Source: an uncultured Bacteroidota bacterium (GTDB lineage Bacteria > Bacteroidota > Bacteroidia > Bacteroidales > F082). Taken from it: DNA of 38,030 bases. Position 1 is the stretch's first letter. Every line of letters begins with the position of its first letter. The position numbers and the translations under genes were made by a program. Shown one piece after another: positions 6,890 through 16,120 of this stretch. The notes beneath the pieces were generated by a model, which had not been told where the DNA came from, ran no database searches, and saw only the letters and a list, made by a program, of their open reading frames with translations. The stretch spans positions 1-38,030 of the forward strand of contig CAJBPB010000244.1 of assembly GCA_903957365.1 (NCBI GenBank), given 5' to 3'.

Positions 6890-7876
6890 ATGGAATTTCT
6901 ATACATTGTTATCGCAGCAGTTCTGATTTTTGATTTCATAAACGGTTTTCATGATTCGGCAAATTCAATTGCTACTGTTGTATCAACCAAAGTTTTATCC
7001 CCTTTCGCAGCAGTCCTTCTGGCAGCATTTTTCAATTTCATCGCTTTTTTAGTGTTTCCGCTTTCGGTAGCAACCACAATTGGTAAAGGAATTGTTGATC
7101 CCGACGTTATCAATCTGCAAGTAATTTTTGCCGGTTTGATTGCGGCAATTACATGGAATTTATTGACATGGTGGTGGGGTTTCCCTTCCAGTTCGTCGCA
7201 TACGCTTGTTGGTGGATTGGTTGGAGCAGCTGTTGCCAAGGCAGGATTCGGATCTGTTATTGCTTCTGGTGTATGGAAAATTGTAGCTTTTATCTTCATC
7301 TCTCCTGTTGTCGGGATGGTAATGTCTTTCTTTATTTCAGCCATTGTTTTGTATATTTTCCGGAATTTCTCACCCTTCAAGGTTGATAAATATTTCAGAA
7401 GATTTCAGTTGCTATCAGCCTCGGCCTTTAGTTTGGGTCACGGCGGTAACGATGCGCAGAAATCAATGGGAATCATTTGGGTTGCACTGATTGTAACCGG
7501 CCATGCTACCACGGACTCCGAAATTGGATTATGGATCGTTTTATCGTGCCATTCAGCAATCGCGCTGGGTACTTTGTTTGGTGGCTGGAGGATTGTAAAA
7601 ACAATGGGACAAAAAATAACCAAATTAAAGCCATTCGAGGGCTTTTGTGCTGAAACTGCCGGTGCTGTAACTCTTTTCGGGGCAACAGCCCTGGGCGTTC
7701 CTGTCAGTACCACCCACACAATCACCGGTGCCATTATTGGAGCGGGAGCAAGAAAAGGTGTATCAGCAGTAAAATGGGGTGTCACCACAAATATATTCTG
7801 GGCATGGATTCTTACCATCCCTGTATCAGCCGTAATCAGTGGTGTGGTCTATTTCATTATCACACATTTGTTTTAA
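6890..7876 (+). CDS. pit: Inorganic phosphate transporter, Pit family
   Basis: This 328-residue inner-membrane carrier takes up metal-phosphate complexes with protons or sodium (PiT family). It shows the two-fold inverted repeat of the family with signatures DFINGFHDSANSIATVV near residue 15 and SLGHGGNDAQKSMGI near residue 190. Each repeat also has its serine/threonine-rich partner: PSSSSHTLVGGLVGAA and PVSTTHTITGAIIGAG. About ten membrane segments are visible and the length is that of the short bacterial forms. The DUF47 gene 58 bases downstream is its usual accessory partner. The promoter carries a repeat array shared with the distant pst, porin and TonB units, so it is probably phosphate-controlled. 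Confidence 0.95.
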   Translation: MEFLYIVIAAVLIFDFINGFHDSANSIATVVSTKVLSPFAAVLLAAFFNFIAFLVFPLSVATTIGKGIVDPDVINLQVIFAGLIAAITWNLLTWWWGFPSSSSHTLVGGLVGAAVAKAGFGSVIASGVWKIVAFIFISPVVGMVMSFFISAIVLYIFRNFSPFKVDKYFRRFQLLSASAFSLGHGGNDAQKSMGIIWVALIVTGHATTDSEIGLWIVLSCHSAIALGTLFGGWRIVKTMGQKITKLKPFEGFCAETAGAVTLFGATALGVPVSTTHTITGAIIGAGARKGVSAVKWGVTTNIFWAWILTIPVSAVISGVVYFIITHLF

Positions 7877-7934
7877 CATAAAGCCTTTCAATAGAATAGC
7901 ATTTTAATTGATTGAAATACCAAATATTTAGGAT

Positions 7935-8585
7935 ATGAAACTCGATGATTTATTAAAGTACTTTGTACCAAAAGAAACAGCTTTTTTCCCGCTGTTTGAA
8001 GAAGATGCCACCATACTAATCAAAGGAGCTGAGTTGCTCAAAGAGTTGGTTTCGACAACCGACTTAGATGACCGGGATGCATTCATAGCAAGAATAAAGG
8101 CTACTGAGAAAGAGGGTGACAGGGTGACTGATAAAATATTTACCCAGCTCAACAAATCGTTTATTACTCCATTCGACCGTGAGGATATTCACGGACTGGC
8201 ATCATCCATTGATGATGTGCTTGACAATATCAATGCTGCAAGTCAACGTATCAGGTTATATAAACCTAAAACACTTCCTGCTGAAATGTTTCATGTTGCG
8301 GAAATAATTGGTTTGGTTGCCTTGCAAATTGAAATCGCTGTCAACGGATTAAGTAATCCGGGAAAAAACAGAGATAAAATTATGCATGCCTGTGATGAAA
8401 TCAACATCCTTGAAAACAAGGCTGACCATGTTTACAATCTGGCTATCTCAAAACTTTTCGAAGAAGAGAAAGATACAATTGAGCTGATTAAGATCAAAGA
8501 AGTACACCAGTCACTTGAGAAATCGGTCGATAAAGCCGAAGATGTTTCGGATGTGATCCGCACCATCATGGTTAAACTGGCGTAA
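7935..8585 (+). CDS. DUF47 / PhoU-like Pit accessory protein
   Basis: This 216-residue all-helical cytoplasmic protein belongs to the DUF47 family (Pit accessory protein, distant from PhoU). The layout is a PhoU-like helical bundle with metal-binding acidic repeats, such as EKEGDRVTDKIF near residue 60 and EKSVDKAEDVSDVIRTI at the C-terminus. Members almost always accompany Pit transporters and are thought to gate or regulate them. Here it follows pit by 58 bases on the same strand and ends in a hairpin terminator, so the two form an operon. It is separate from the true PhoU encoded at the end of the pst operon. Confidence 0.9.
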   Translation: MKLDDLLKYFVPKETAFFPLFEEDATILIKGAELLKELVSTTDLDDRDAFIARIKATEKEGDRVTDKIFTQLNKSFITPFDREDIHGLASSIDDVLDNINAASQRIRLYKPKTLPAEMFHVAEIIGLVALQIEIAVNGLSNPGKNRDKIMHACDEINILENKADHVYNLAISKLFEEEKDTIELIKIKEVHQSLEKSVDKAEDVSDVIRTIMVKLA

Positions 8586-8608
8586 ATCTGATATTATTCC
8601 ATCGTTTT

Positions 8609-8641
8609 ATTCCGGTTGAGTTCTATCAGCCGGAATCCTTT
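8609..8641 (+). terminator. Hairpin terminator of the pit operon
   Basis: ATTCCGGTTGA (8609-8619) pairs with TCAGCCGGAAT (8626-8636) with one U-G wobble around a six-base loop, and is followed by CCTTTTTAT. It lies directly before, and slightly overlaps, the promoter of the next gene. Confidence 0.75.
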
Positions 8642-8642
8642 T

Positions 8643-8650
8643 TATCTTTG
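8643..8650 (+). promoter_or_regulatory. -7 promoter element (TATCTTTG)
   Basis: A perfect TAnnTTTG match lies 20 bases before the ATG of the cation efflux gene. The nearest TTG (8616-8618) is 24 bases upstream, slightly far for a -33 box. It argues against the longer upstream start at 8616. Confidence 0.6.
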
Positions 8651-8669
8651 TATTTTAACAAAATCACAA

Positions 8670-9596
8670 ATGGGGCAAACCAAAACACGGGAGCAACGTA
8701 TCATACGTGCATCCTGGAACAGTATAATCGGTAATGCCTTGTTGTCCGTTACAAAAATCGTGGCTGGTTTTATTTCAGGAAGTATTGCTCTTGTGGCGGA
8801 TGGCGTTGATTCGGCAAGCGACATCATCACTTCTTTGATTACCCTGATTACAGCGCGTATTATTACAAAACCACCCGATCTGAAATATCCGTACGGATAT
8901 GAAAAAGCTGATACTGTTGCTTCAAAATTACTGGCCTTTATCATTTTCTTTGCCGGTGCGCAGTTAGCCATCACAACAGTGCATGGTCTCATTCAAGGCG
9001 ACAGATCTGAAGTTCCATCCTTACTGGCGGTAATCGTTGTGATTATTTCGATTGTCGGAAAACAACTTTTAGCACGTTATCTTAACAAAGTCGGTAAAAA
9101 ATCAGATAGCGAAATGCTTAAGGCAAATGCCCGGAATATGCAAGGTGATGTTGTCATCTCCAGTTCGGTGTTGCTTGGATTGGTTTTTACACATGTTTTT
9201 CAAATGCCTGTGCTTGACTCAATTACTGCCCTTGCGGTGAGTGCCTGGATCATGTTTGTAGCAATCAGGATTATTATTCAGTCAAGCCAGAACCTGATGG
9301 ACCGCATTGATGATCCTGCGATCTATAAATCTATAACTGAAGCAGTTTCACAGGTACCGGAAGCCCATAATCCACATCGGATCAGAGCACGCAAAATCGC
9401 CCATTTTTTTGTAATTGATCTCGATATCGAAGTAGATGGTTCTCTGTCACTCGATAAGGCGCATACCATTACCCATGAAGTTGAAAATAAAATTAAAGCG
9501 CTGATACCAAACATTTACGATGTGCTGGTACATGTCGAACCACTTGGCGATGATGGTTCAAATGAAGTTTATGGTGTATCTGAGAAGGATCTCTGA
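8670..9596 (+). CDS. Cation diffusion facilitator family transporter (FieF-like)
   Basis: This 308-residue inner-membrane exporter of divalent metals (Zn, Fe, Cd, Mn or similar) probably exchanges them for protons. It has six membrane segments followed by a cytoplasmic ferredoxin-like domain (about residues 210-295, with HRIRARKIAHFFVIDLDIEV). In membrane segment 2 the site is Asp47-x3-Asp51 (VADGVDSASDI). In segment 5 the expected HxxxD is Asn156-x3-Asp160 (ARNMQGDVV), so one usual metal ligand is replaced. Substrate cannot be assigned. The start MGQTKTREQR is chosen because a -7 element lies 20 bases upstream, inside the longer frame. Confidence 0.88.
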   Translation: MGQTKTREQRIIRASWNSIIGNALLSVTKIVAGFISGSIALVADGVDSASDIITSLITLITARIITKPPDLKYPYGYEKADTVASKLLAFIIFFAGAQLAITTVHGLIQGDRSEVPSLLAVIVVIISIVGKQLLARYLNKVGKKSDSEMLKANARNMQGDVVISSSVLLGLVFTHVFQMPVLDSITALAVSAWIMFVAIRIIIQSSQNLMDRIDDPAIYKSITEAVSQVPEAHNPHRIRARKIAHFFVIDLDIEVDGSLSLDKAHTITHEVENKIKALIPNIYDVLVHVEPLGDDGSNEVYGVSEKDL

Positions 9597-9706
9597 AACA
9601 CCCGCTCTCTAACAGCTTGAATAGCAAATTATTGAATTTATTTTTGGTTCACTTTCACTGAAGACTGGCAGAAATGCATTTCGTTTTGATGAAAATTGAA
9701 TTATCG

Positions 9707-9737
9707 TTTCGTCATTTCACACACTTTGTTACCTTTG
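9707..9737 (+). promoter_or_regulatory. purL promoter (-7 TACCTTTG)
   Basis: A perfect -7 element lies at 9730-9737, with TTTCG at 9707-9711 as a weak -33 box 18 bases upstream. It sits 43 bases before the purL ATG and inside the longer open frame, so it rules out the upstream starts. Confidence 0.6.
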
Positions 9738-9779
9738 CGAAGTCGTATTTTTCGAAATAAACGAGCAATAACAAACACC

Positions 9780-12700
9780 ATGATATTCTTTTTCCAAGCC
9801 TCTAAAAACCGAATCATAGCTGTACAATCAGAGTTTCAGCAAACCACAGTTGTGTTTGAAAAACTGGCCTGGTTATTCGGCGGTGCCAAAGTGATACACG
9901 ACCCTTTCATAAACGGTAGTTTTATCGGGCCACGCAAAGAAATGGTAACGCCCTGGAGTACAAACGCGGTCGAGATAACCCAGAATATGGGCATTACTGG
10001 TATTGTGCGAATGGAAGAATATTTTAAAATTACTTCAGAGAATTTTCATTTTGATCCGATGCTACAATTCGGATATACTAACCTTGATCAGCAATTGTTT
10101 GATATTGAGCGTGAACCTGAAGCTATCCGTTATATCAATGATATTAGATTGTATGATAAGCAGGAAGGTCTGGCACTTAGTACAGATGAAATTGATTATC
10201 TCGAAGAAATATGTGTGAAAATCGGACGTAAACTCACTGATAGTGAAGTGTATGGTTTTGCCCAGGTGAATTCGGAACATTGCAGGCACAAAATTTTTAA
10301 TGGTACCTTCATTATTGATGGAAAACCAATGCCTGAAACACTGTTTGGACTCATCCGGAAAACATCCGAGCTCAATCCAAACAAACTGGTTTCAGCCTAT
10401 AAAGACAATGTTGCATTTATTTCAGGACCACAGATAGAACAATTTGCCCCGGTTCATCAGGACAAAGCAGATTTTTTCCAGATAACTGATATTGATACTG
10501 TCATCTCTATCAAAGCCGAAACGCATAATTTCCCAACCACCGTTGAACCCTTCAATGGAGCATCAACCGGAAGTGGTGGCGAAATCCGTGATCGTTTGGC
10601 AGGTGGTAAAGGCAGTATTCCGCTCACCGGAACAGCTGTTTATATGACATCCTATCCGCGAACGGATAGTAACCGGAGCTGGGAACAAAACACTTCGGAA
10701 CGTGATTGGTTGTATCATTCGCCCGATGATATTCTTATCAAAGCATCCAATGGTGCTTCTGATTTTGGTAACAAATTCGGACAACCGCTAATAAACGGCA
10801 GTTTACTCACTTTCGAGCATGAAGAAGGAACGGCATTCGGTTTCGATAAAGTAATCATGCTGGCTGGTGGCGTAGGTTATGCTCGTCGCGAGGATAGCCA
10901 TAAAGAGGTTCCGGGTAAAGACGATGTGATCGTTTTGTTGGGTGGCGATAACTACCGCATCGGAATGGGTGGTGGAGCCGTTTCGAGTGTTGACACCGGT
11001 CAGTTTAGCAACTCTATCGAGTTGAATGCAGTGCAGCGTGCCAATCCGGAAATGCAAAAACGCGTCGCCAATGTGATCAGGGCTATGTCGGAGGCTCAGA
11101 TAAACCCCATTGTTTCAATTCATGATCATGGTGCCGGCGGTCACCTTAACTGTCTCTCCGAACTGGTTGAAAAAACTGGCGGAAACATCGATGTTTCTAA
11201 GTTACCCATTGGTGATCAGACACTTTCTGATAAAGAAATTATTGGCAATGAATCACAGGAAAGGATGGGTCTGGTTATTCATCCGAACCACCTTGCTTTA
11301 TTGCGAAGGACAGCAGAACGCGAGCGTGCGCCGATGTATGAGGTTGGGACGGTCAGCAATGATATGCAATTGCGTTTTATCCGAAATGGAGCCACTTGTC
11401 CGATAGATCTGAAACTGGAGCATTTTTTCGGAAAAGCACCTAAAACCATTCTGGAAGATGCACATAAAAAATACAAATTCGAAGAACTAAGTTATGACAA
11501 AGACAGTCTGGTTTACTATATCGGTCAGGTTTTGCAACTCGAATCGGTTGCATGCAAAGACTGGCTCACCAACAAAGTCGACCGTTCTGTAACCGGACGT
11601 GTAGCCATGCAGCAATGTGCCGGCCCTATTCAGCTTCCGTTAAATAATCTTGGTATAACTTCCCTCGATTATCAGGGAGTACGAGGCATTGCAACCGCAA
11701 TCGGTCATGCGCCGGTCGCAGGATTGATTGATTCAAGGATTGCTTCCAGACTTTCAGTCGCCGAAGCGCTTACCAATATTGTATGGACACCGATTGACGA
11801 TGGATTGAAGGGAATTTCACTAAGTGCCAACTGGATGTGGCCGGCGCGAAACGAAGGCGAAAACAACCGATTGTACAAAGCGGTTCGTGCGTTGAGCGAC
11901 TTCTGTATCGAATTGGGTATCAATGTTCCTACCGGAAAAGATTCACTTTCGATGACGCAGAAATATCCGGATGGGAAAAAAGTGTTGTCACCGGGAACTG
12001 TTATCGTTACTGCTGTGGGTGAAACAACCGATTTGAAAAAAGCTGTTTCACCTGTATTAAAACCAGATTTTGAAACCGAATTACTCTATCTGGATTTCTC
12101 CTGCGATGATTTCCATTTGGGGGGAAGCAGTTTTGCGCAGATTCTGAATAAAATCGGGAAGACTGCTCCTGATGTAAAGGATACTGAGTATTTCGCTCAG
12201 GCTTTCAACACTTTACAAGAGCTCATTCAGGACGATCTGGTATTGGCGGGTCACGATATCTCTTCCGGAGGTATGATAACCTGTTTGCTCGAAATGAATT
12301 TTGCGAACTGCGAAAATGGTTTGCTTGTCGATCTGACTTCCTGCAAACGTTTTGATATTTTCAGTCTGCTTTTCAGCGAAAAACCTTCGGTAATCATACA
12401 GGTTAAAAATGATGGTAAAGCCAAAAAGAAACTTTCTGATGCCGGTGTAAGTTATGTTCCAATCGCGAAAATCACATTGGAACGTACATTGACAATCATG
12501 CACGAGCAAGAGAAATATTGCTTGGATATTGATGCGATGCGCGACATCTGGTTCAAATCATCTTATCTGCTTGACAAAAAACAAAGTGGAGAGAAAAAGG
12601 CACTTGAACGGTATAAGAATTACAAGCATCAGGATTTGAGTTTTAGTTTTAACAAGACTTTCACCGGAAAAGCTTCACAATATGGCATCGATTTCAAACG

Positions 12701-13463
12701 ACGTGAACGCACAGGAATTACGGCAGCAATCATTCGTGAAAAAGGCGTGAATGGTGACCGGGAGATGGCTTATGCCTTGTATCTGGCCGGTTTCGATGTA
12801 AAAGATATTCATATGACCGATTTAATCAGTGGACGTGAAGATCTGTCAGATGTGAAAATGATAGTGTTTGTAGGTGGTTTTTCAAACTCGGACGTGCTTG
12901 GTTCGGCCAAAGGATGGGCCGGTGCTTTCTTGTTCAATGAGAAAGCAAAAACGGCACTCGACAATTTTTATGCACGGCCTGATACACTCAGTCTTGGCGT
13001 GTGCAACGGCTGTCAGCTGATGATCGAACTCGGACTTATTTATCCCGATCATCCTGAAAAACCTGTTATGCAACACAATGAATCAGGCAAGTTTGAATCA
13101 GCTTTTTTGACTGTCGAAATTGAAGACAATACCAGTATTATGCTCGGAAGTCTTACAGGCAAACACCTTGGTGTTTGGGTTGCACATGGCGAAGGAAAGT
13201 TCAGTTTCCCTATGTTCCGCGACAAATACAATATTGTGATGACTTATGGGCACGAAGAATATCCGGCCAATCCAAACGGAAGCGATTGGGCTACAGCAGG
13301 AATCTGTTCAAACGACGGGCGCCATCTGGCCATGATGCCTCACCTTGAACGCTCATTTTTACCCTGGCAATGGGCTAATTATCCATCAGGACGTGAAAGC
13401 GATGAGGTAACTCCATGGATTGAGGCTTTTGTGAATGCTCGCAACTGGATCGCAAAGCATTAG
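9780..13463 (+). CDS. purL: Phosphoribosylformylglycinamidine synthase, long form
   Basis: This 1227-residue cytoplasmic enzyme catalyses the fourth step of purine synthesis, turning FGAR, glutamine and ATP into FGAM. It is the large single-chain form. An N-terminal PurS-like domain is followed by the linker with [11 protein letters not shown], and two synthetase halves follow with [34 protein letters not shown] and PTGKDSLSM. The C-terminal class I glutaminase domain has catalytic Cys1075 ([10 protein letters not shown]) and His1188/Glu1190 (MPHLERSF). The start [10 protein letters not shown] is chosen because the promoter lies just before it. Nothing looks truncated. It runs alone and ends 8 bases from a convergent gene with no clear terminator. 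Confidence 0.97.
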   Translation: MIFFFQASKNRIIAVQSEFQQTTVVFEKLAWLFGGAKVIHDPFINGSFIGPRKEMVTPWSTNAVEITQNMGITGIVRMEEYFKITSENFHFDPMLQFGYTNLDQQLFDIEREPEAIRYINDIRLYDKQEGLALSTDEIDYLEEICVKIGRKLTDSEVYGFAQVNSEHCRHKIFNGTFIIDGKPMPETLFGLIRKTSELNPNKLVSAYKDNVAFISGPQIEQFAPVHQDKADFFQITDIDTVISIKAETHNFPTTVEPFNGASTGSGGEIRDRLAGGKGSIPLTGTAVYMTSYPRTDSNRSWEQNTSERDWLYHSPDDILIKASNGASDFGNKFGQPLINGSLLTFEHEEGTAFGFDKVIMLAGGVGYARREDSHKEVPGKDDVIVLLGGDNYRIGMGGGAVSSVDTGQFSNSIELNAVQRANPEMQKRVANVIRAMSEAQINPIVSIHDHGAGGHLNCLSELVEKTGGNIDVSKLPIGDQTLSDKEIIGNESQERMGLVIHPNHLALLRRTAERERAPMYEVGTVSNDMQLRFIRNGATCPIDLKLEHFFGKAPKTILEDAHKKYKFEELSYDKDSLVYYIGQVLQLESVACKDWLTNKVDRSVTGRVAMQQCAGPIQLPLNNLGITSLDYQGVRGIATAIGHAPVAGLIDSRIASRLSVAEALTNIVWTPIDDGLKGISLSANWMWPARNEGENNRLYKAVRALSDFCIELGINVPTGKDSLSMTQKYPDGKKVLSPGTVIVTAVGETTDLKKAVSPVLKPDFETELLYLDFSCDDFHLGGSSFAQILNKIGKTAPDVKDTEYFAQAFNTLQELIQDDLVLAGHDISSGGMITCLLEMNFANCENGLLVDLTSCKRFDIFSLLFSEKPSVIIQVKNDGKAKKKLSDAGVSYVPIAKITLERTLTIMHEQEKYCLDIDAMRDIWFKSSYLLDKKQSGEKKALERYKNYKHQDLSFSFNKTFTGKASQYGIDFKRRERTGITAAIIREKGVNGDREMAYALYLAGFDVKDIHMTDLISGREDLSDVKMIVFVGGFSNSDVLGSAKGWAGAFLFNEKAKTALDNFYARPDTLSLGVCNGCQLMIELGLIYPDHPEKPVMQHNESGKFESAFLTVEIEDNTSIMLGSLTGKHLGVWVAHGEGKFSFPMFRDKYNIVMTYGHEEYPANPNGSDWATAGICSNDGRHLAMMPHLERSFLPWQWANYPSGRESDEVTPWIEAFVNARNWIAKH

Positions 13464-13471
13464 TATATTGA

Positions 13472-14104
13472 TTACTCTGTTTTCTGGAGTAAATGGAGTG
13501 GCAGGGCAGGAATTGTGTCATCAATTTTACCTTCCAGTATCAGCTGTTCATTATACAATTTCCGGTTGTGTTCCATGCGGCGCCTTAAACGGGCCATATC
13601 ATTAAAATAATCGTAAAATGCCTGCACAGGACCACCAAAGGAGGCAGGATAGTTGCGGATCTCTTCCAGACTTGTCTCAAGCTCATTATCCATTGACTCC
13701 AGATTAACCGGTTTCAAAGGTTTCATATTGACAAGCATATATTTAAATGTTTGCCAATCGTAAAAAGAACGCACAACCACCTCTTCCATCTTTACGGTAT
13801 CTCTTTCGAGTGTAACAGTAATTGCATTATTTGTCAGGATCATCTGCTCAGTTACAGTCACGATTTTTCTGACGAATCCGATAGAGCTAAACAAAAGGGA
13901 GTCATTGGGAGCTGATCTCAGAAAAAACGAACCATCAGGTAAGCTTATCGTTCCTCTGTGTGCTATTTTACTGATAATATGTACATTGGGTAAAGCCTTC
14001 AAACTGTCAGAAGAATATACAACACCTTGAATATACTTTGTTTCCTGCGCGAAAACCGAAGTAAAGCAAATGAAAAAAAGCAAATAGATCAGTCCGTATC
14101 GCAA
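13472..14104 (-). CDS. Exported carboxypeptidase-like regulatory domain protein
   Basis: This 210-residue protein has a signal peptide (about residues 1-19, ending VFAQ). A carboxypeptidase D regulatory-like beta-sandwich follows at about residues 20-112, with YIQGVVYSSDSLKALPNVHI, then LPDGSFFLRS and MEEVVVRS. The last 100 residues are helical and charged (for example MARLRRRMEHNRKLYNEQL). In Bacteroidota such domains usually precede a TonB-receptor barrel, but here there is only a short helical tail, a layout known from small periplasmic or outer-membrane-associated proteins. The function is unknown. The 116-base upstream gap shows no clear promoter. Confidence 0.7.
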   Translation of the reverse strand: MRYGLIYLLFFICFTSVFAQETKYIQGVVYSSDSLKALPNVHIISKIAHRGTISLPDGSFFLRSAPNDSLLFSSIGFVRKIVTVTEQMILTNNAITVTLERDTVKMEEVVVRSFYDWQTFKYMLVNMKPLKPVNLESMDNELETSLEEIRNYPASFGGPVQAFYDYFNDMARLRRRMEHNRKLYNEQLILEGKIDDTIPALPLHLLQKTE

Positions 14105-14220
14105 TGTTTAATATTGTATATGTAAAAGTAATACGAAGAATGCAACAATAGAATAATCTTAGATTAAAAATTGTTAATCCATTACCTGAGTCAGACTGAA
14201 GTTACAAACCAAAGTGATAT

Positions 14221-15261
14221 TTAGAAATCCAAAGCCTGCTGTTTCACCAGTTCTTTGGTTGATAATAAGCCGCAGGCTGCAAAAATATCAAGTCCACGTG
14301 ATGCTCTCACTGTTGTCCTTATTCCTTTTTCGACTAATGCGGCTCTGAAATCCTCGATAGTAGCATCGTTCGAACTTCGCAATGGTGTAGATGGAATGGG
14401 ATGAAAACGAATCAGATTGATACGACAGCGCATCCCGTTAAGAAGACGGGCCAGTTCTTTTACATGTTCCGGCGTGTCATTGATGCCTGCAAACATGATA
14501 TACTCGAAGGAAATGCGTCGTTGTTTCCCAAAGTCAAAACTGCGTAACAACCTGATTACATCAGCAATAGGATATACGTTTTCGATCGGCATCAGTTTGC
14601 GGCGTTCTTCATGAAAAGGTGTATGCATGCTAACTGCAAGGTTGCAATCCGAATTTTCGAGGAAGTGTTTCATTGCGGGAATCACACCAATTGTTGAAAC
14701 GGTGATGCGTCGCGGACTCATCCCCAATCCCCATTCAGAAGTCATTATTTCGAGACTTCGCATCACATGTTCAAGGTTATCAAATGGTTCACCCATGCCC
14801 ATATACACAATATTAGTCAGGCTTTCCCTTTCTGGCAGACTGATAATCTGGTTGATGATTTCACCAGCGGTTAGCTGCGCCTGAAATCCTTGTTTTCCGG
14901 TCATACAAAACAAACAACCCATTTTACAACCCACCTGTGACGAAACACAAAGTGTTGCCCTGTGCGCATCCGGGATGTAGGCTGACTCAATGAAACGGTT
15001 CTTTTGTGTCGGGAAAAGATATTTTTTGGTTCCATCTGTCGAAGCCTGTACTTTACTGAAATCTGTAACACCTACTTCATAATTCTCTTCTAGTAGCAGT
15101 CTGGCTTTTTTCGATAAATTAGTCATTTCCTCAAATGAACGGGCATTGTTTTTATACAGCCATTCACTGATTTGTTTGGCTGTAAAATTCGGCATCCCCA
15201 GTTTCTGGGTAATCACTTTCAGTTCTTCCGGTGTTTTGCCGAATAATGGTTCTTTTTCCAT
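14221..15261 (-). CDS. rlmN: 23S rRNA (adenine2503-C2)-methyltransferase / tRNA m2A37 methyltransferase
   Basis: This 346-residue radical-SAM enzyme methylates C2 of A2503 in 23S rRNA and of A37 in some tRNAs. The iron-sulfur cluster ligands are Cys112, Cys116 and Cys119 (VGCKMGCLFCMTG). The C-terminal methyl-carrying Cys is Cys330 (DIFAACGLLS). Other family blocks are NIVYMGMGEPFDN, RRITVSTIGV and NLAVSMHTPF. The start MEKEPLFGKT gives the normal length; the longer frame adds 25 unrelated residues. It appears to be transcribed alone. Confidence 0.96.
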   Translation of the reverse strand: MEKEPLFGKTPEELKVITQKLGMPNFTAKQISEWLYKNNARSFEEMTNLSKKARLLLEENYEVGVTDFSKVQASTDGTKKYLFPTQKNRFIESAYIPDAHRATLCVSSQVGCKMGCLFCMTGKQGFQAQLTAGEIINQIISLPERESLTNIVYMGMGEPFDNLEHVMRSLEIMTSEWGLGMSPRRITVSTIGVIPAMKHFLENSDCNLAVSMHTPFHEERRKLMPIENVYPIADVIRLLRSFDFGKQRRISFEYIMFAGINDTPEHVKELARLLNGMRCRINLIRFHPIPSTPLRSSNDATIEDFRAALVEKGIRTTVRASRGLDIFAACGLLSTKELVKQQALDF

Positions 15262-15390
15262 ATTAATTTTGCTTTCGTTCAGGTAAAATAGTTTTCTTCT
15301 TAAAAAAATAGTAGGATTTGGATGAGTAAAAGCCACATATTCATGTATTTATTACACCACATATCAGCTTCTGTCACTCCGGTTTCCTGC

Positions 15391-16071
15391 CTAAAAATAT
15401 ATCTCTGACATAATGCGTTCAAATGCAATGCCTTTACTTAATAAAATATCCCTGACTTCAACCACCATTTCTGAACTACCACAGAGGTAGAAATTGGTGT
15501 TTTCAGGCAGCGATTGTTGTTCTTTCAGCCAATGAGTCAAGCGACCGTTATAAACGCCTTCGCCACTTTCCTGCGAACAGCAACGAATATATCTGTCTGA
15601 ATACAATTTTTCAAATTCCGCTGAGAAATAAAATGAATCCAGGGTTCTTCCACCATGAATCAAAGTGTTATTTTTCCCGAGTCCGGAGTGAATCATTGAA
15701 CGGAATGGTGCGATTCCTGTTCCGGAGGCTATCCACCAGGCTGGAAAATTATCACCCAGAAAGGCTCCAAAAGGTGCCGAAACCATGATGCTGTCACCAA
15801 TTTTCAGTTTGGCCAGACGTGGAGTCAATTCACCTTCTGGCTTTTCATTAAACAAGACCGAAATCTCAGTTTCCTCCGAACCACTGCAAATACTGTACAA
15901 ACGTGGTGCGATTGACAAACCGGTAGTTATCGCAACCACCTGTCCGGGCAAAAAATCGTGTAATCGCTTAAATGATAGCACATAAACATTTTCACTCAAT
16001 TCAGTAAATGAATCAATGCTTACCGGTTTCAGTCTGATACTTCTTATAAAATTCGATAAACCTTTATCCAT
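15391..16071 (-). CDS. Ferredoxin-NADP reductase-like flavoprotein
   Basis: This 226-residue cytoplasmic oxidoreductase of the ferredoxin-NADP(+) reductase family has an FAD-binding beta-barrel (about residues 8-95) with the FAD signature PRLYSICSG. The NAD(P)-binding domain carries WIASGTGIAPFRSMI, NTLIHGGRT and NFYLCGSSEMV, and ends ERIMSEIYF. These proteins pass electrons between NADPH and ferredoxin or flavodoxin; the direction and partner are not visible. The start at MDKGLSNFIR is supported by a perfect -7 element 15 bases upstream, which lies inside the longer frame. It follows the beta-helix gene by 49 bases but has its own promoter. Confidence 0.85.
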   Translation of the reverse strand: MDKGLSNFIRSIRLKPVSIDSFTELSENVYVLSFKRLHDFLPGQVVAITTGLSIAPRLYSICSGSEETEISVLFNEKPEGELTPRLAKLKIGDSIMVSAPFGAFLGDNFPAWWIASGTGIAPFRSMIHSGLGKNNTLIHGGRTLDSFYFSAEFEKLYSDRYIRCCSQESGEGVYNGRLTHWLKEQQSLPENTNFYLCGSSEMVVEVRDILLSKGIAFERIMSEIYF

Positions 16072-16085
16072 ACTTTCGCTTTTTG

Positions 16086-16111
16086 CAAAGGTACACATCC
16101 AAGCCATGCAA
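16086..16111 (-). promoter_or_regulatory. Promoter of the flavoprotein gene (-7 TACCTTTG)
   Basis: On the minus strand TACCTTTG occupies 16086-16093, with a TTG at 16109-16111, 15 bases upstream. The implied leader is very short (about 10 bases), as is common in this phylum. Confidence 0.6.
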
Positions 16112-16120
16112 GTGCTTGTT

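Noticed and set aside
9696-9779. N-terminal extension of PurL by 28 residues
   Set aside because: The extension overlaps a perfect TACCTTTG promoter element and is not part of the normal PurL N-terminus.
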